Assembly (NCBI RefSeq): GCF_006539505.1
Contig: NZ_BJND01000013.1
Coordinates: 1-35,950, forward strand
Direction: 5' to 3'
Source of the DNA: Streptomyces spinoverrucosus
GTDB lineage: Bacteria; Actinomycetota; Actinomycetes; Streptomycetales; Streptomycetaceae
DNA: 35,950 bases
Under the pieces are notes generated by a model. That model was not told the DNA's origin and did not search any database. It worked only from the letters and a program-made list of their open reading frames with translations. Shown here one piece after another: positions 35,931 through 35,950 of the stretch. The position numbers and the translations under genes are program-made. Position 1 is the first letter of the stretch, and every line of letters begins with the position of its first letter.

Positions 35931-35950
35931 TCGATCCCGGTCTGCGAGGG

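Overview
The window is high-GC, densely packed actinobacterial chromosome, almost certainly from a Streptomyces. The evidence is the GC-biased third codon positions, frequent GTG starts, 4-base start/stop overlaps, Streptomyces-type interspersed repeats (3778-3807, 12155-12194, 22486-22612), an LAETGG-anchored surface protein next to a cobalamin locus, a PHO box of GTTCACC repeats, and sugar-transport genes without their own ATPase. The gene order resembles what I recall of the Streptomyces coelicolor SCO1845-SCO1860 neighbourhood; this is memory, not a search. I saw no rRNA, tRNA, insertion sequence, phage gene or CRISPR array.

Left part (1-14.1 kb). A class V aminotransferase (minus strand) faces a three-gene polar amino-acid ABC operon (lipoprotein, permease, ATPase). 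An amidohydrolase, a secreted serine beta-lactamase-like hydrolase and an LAETGG-anchored surface protein follow. Next comes a carbohydrate-uptake operon: two LplB/YtcP-type permeases, a long Tat-type lipoprotein, a LacI-family regulator and a DUF2264 protein. Its promoter carries a LacI-type palindrome, with a second similar site 89 bp upstream.

Centre (14.1-32.3 kb). Thirteen cobalamin genes lie on the minus strand in two runs. In transcription order the first is cobD-cobQ-cobN-chlI/D-type chelatase-cobO-cobB-cobI. It starts behind a clear adenosylcobalamin riboswitch and, apparently, a 19-codon leader ORF. The second is cobM-cobL-cbiG/cobJ-cobH-cbiX-cobC. Within each run every gene overlaps the next by 1, 4 or 11 bases. 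A ZIP-family metal transporter sits on the opposite strand between the runs, so a riboswitch-controlled transcript passing cobI would run antisense to it before reaching cobM. The locus mixes early cobalt insertion markers (CbiX, CbiG) with late-insertion markers (CobN plus an AAA/VWA chelatase partner). cobG, cobF and cobK are not in the window.

Right part (32.4-36 kb). A small two-helix membrane protein and a PiT phosphate transporter form a minus-strand operon behind a PHO box and in front of a strong hairpin terminator. A secreted GH25 lysozyme and a class II aldolase follow. The window ends in four degenerate 37-39 bp G-rich tandem repeats.
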